Source: Hellea sp. (GTDB taxonomy: Bacteria; Pseudomonadota; Alphaproteobacteria; Caulobacterales; Maricaulaceae). Taken from it: a stretch of 5,539 nt of DNA. Within the stretch, counting starts at the first letter, position 1, and each line of letters opens with the position of its first letter. The stretch spans positions 1 through 5,539 of the forward strand of contig JAHDEU010000168.1 of the NCBI GenBank assembly GCA_020628635.1. The letters are read 5' to 3'. The translations under genes were made by a program, and so were the position numbers. Below, piece after piece: positions 5,488 to 5,539 of the stretch. The notes beneath the pieces are model-generated. The model did not search any database. It was given only the letters and a program-made list of their open reading frames with translations, and was not told where the DNA came from.

Positions 5488-5514
5488 ATCCCTCCCCCGA
5501 GCAGGGGGAGGTGG
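5488..5514 (-). repeat. GC-rich palindromic dispersed repeat, copy 2 (inverted)
   Basis: This is the exact reverse complement of 37-63. The 8-bp stem is CCTCCCCC (5491-5498) and GGGGGAGG (5504-5511). It lies 39 bases after the stop of the helical protein gene and could also act as its 3' hairpin, although only a weak T-run (TTT at 5517-5519) follows. I see nothing else in 5449-5539. Confidence 0.75.
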
Positions 5515-5539
5515 GCTTTCGACCGCTAGGGAGAAAGGT

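Noticed and set aside
5488..5519. Right-edge palindrome as a true intrinsic terminator
   Set aside because: The stem is strong, but only three T residues follow after a GTGGGC gap, and the same sequence occurs at the other end as a repeat. It is kept as a repeat.
1..5539. CRISPR arrays, tRNA or rRNA genes, insertion sequences
   Set aside because: No spaced direct repeats, cloverleaf-like segments or transposase-like frames were seen anywhere in the window.

Overview
This window looks like chromosomal DNA of an aerobic, probably aquatic alphaproteobacterium. It is GC-rich. It carries a three-gene bc1 operon in the order Rieske, separate cytochrome b, separate cytochrome c1, together with a microbial rhodopsin. 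The N-terminal style of the cytochrome b, with YEPKG and LPIVR followed by PTPRNLNYWWTFGG, recalls Caulobacterales, Hyphomonadaceae or Maricaulales more than other orders. That placement is made from memory and is tentative.

Layout. The left edge (1-123) holds a GC-rich palindromic repeat and a rho-independent terminator for the leftward operon. Leftward genes petA (2375-2935), petB (1071-2351) and petC (124-978) encode a complete cytochrome bc1 complex, with all the expected heme and iron-sulfur ligands visible. A strong 11-bp hairpin lies between petB and petC. The 401-bp gap at 2936-3336 separates petA from a divergent rhodopsin gene. It holds a possible leftward 32-residue membrane peptide, a weak candidate pet promoter, two inverted repeats, and a hairpin that buries the rhodopsin ribosome binding site.

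The rightward rhodopsin (3337-4188) is the most notable gene. At the three positions that diagnose pump type it reads Asn-Thr-Gln (NTQ), the signature of bacterial light-driven inward chloride pumps. It has the retinal lysine, the Asp counterion on helix G, and a glycine at the helix E position linked to carotenoid antenna binding. A strong terminator follows it. A separate rightward gene (4366-5448) encodes a soluble, Cys-free, almost entirely helical protein that may be distantly TelA-like. The right edge carries a second copy of the 27-base repeat, in inverted orientation.

How they fit together. The bc1 complex passes electrons from quinol to cytochrome c and builds the proton gradient. 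A light-driven chloride pump would add to membrane potential or ion balance independently of respiration. The two share only a divergent intergenic region, so any coordination is inferred. No retinal or carotenoid synthesis gene (blh, crt) is in the window, so retinal must come from elsewhere.
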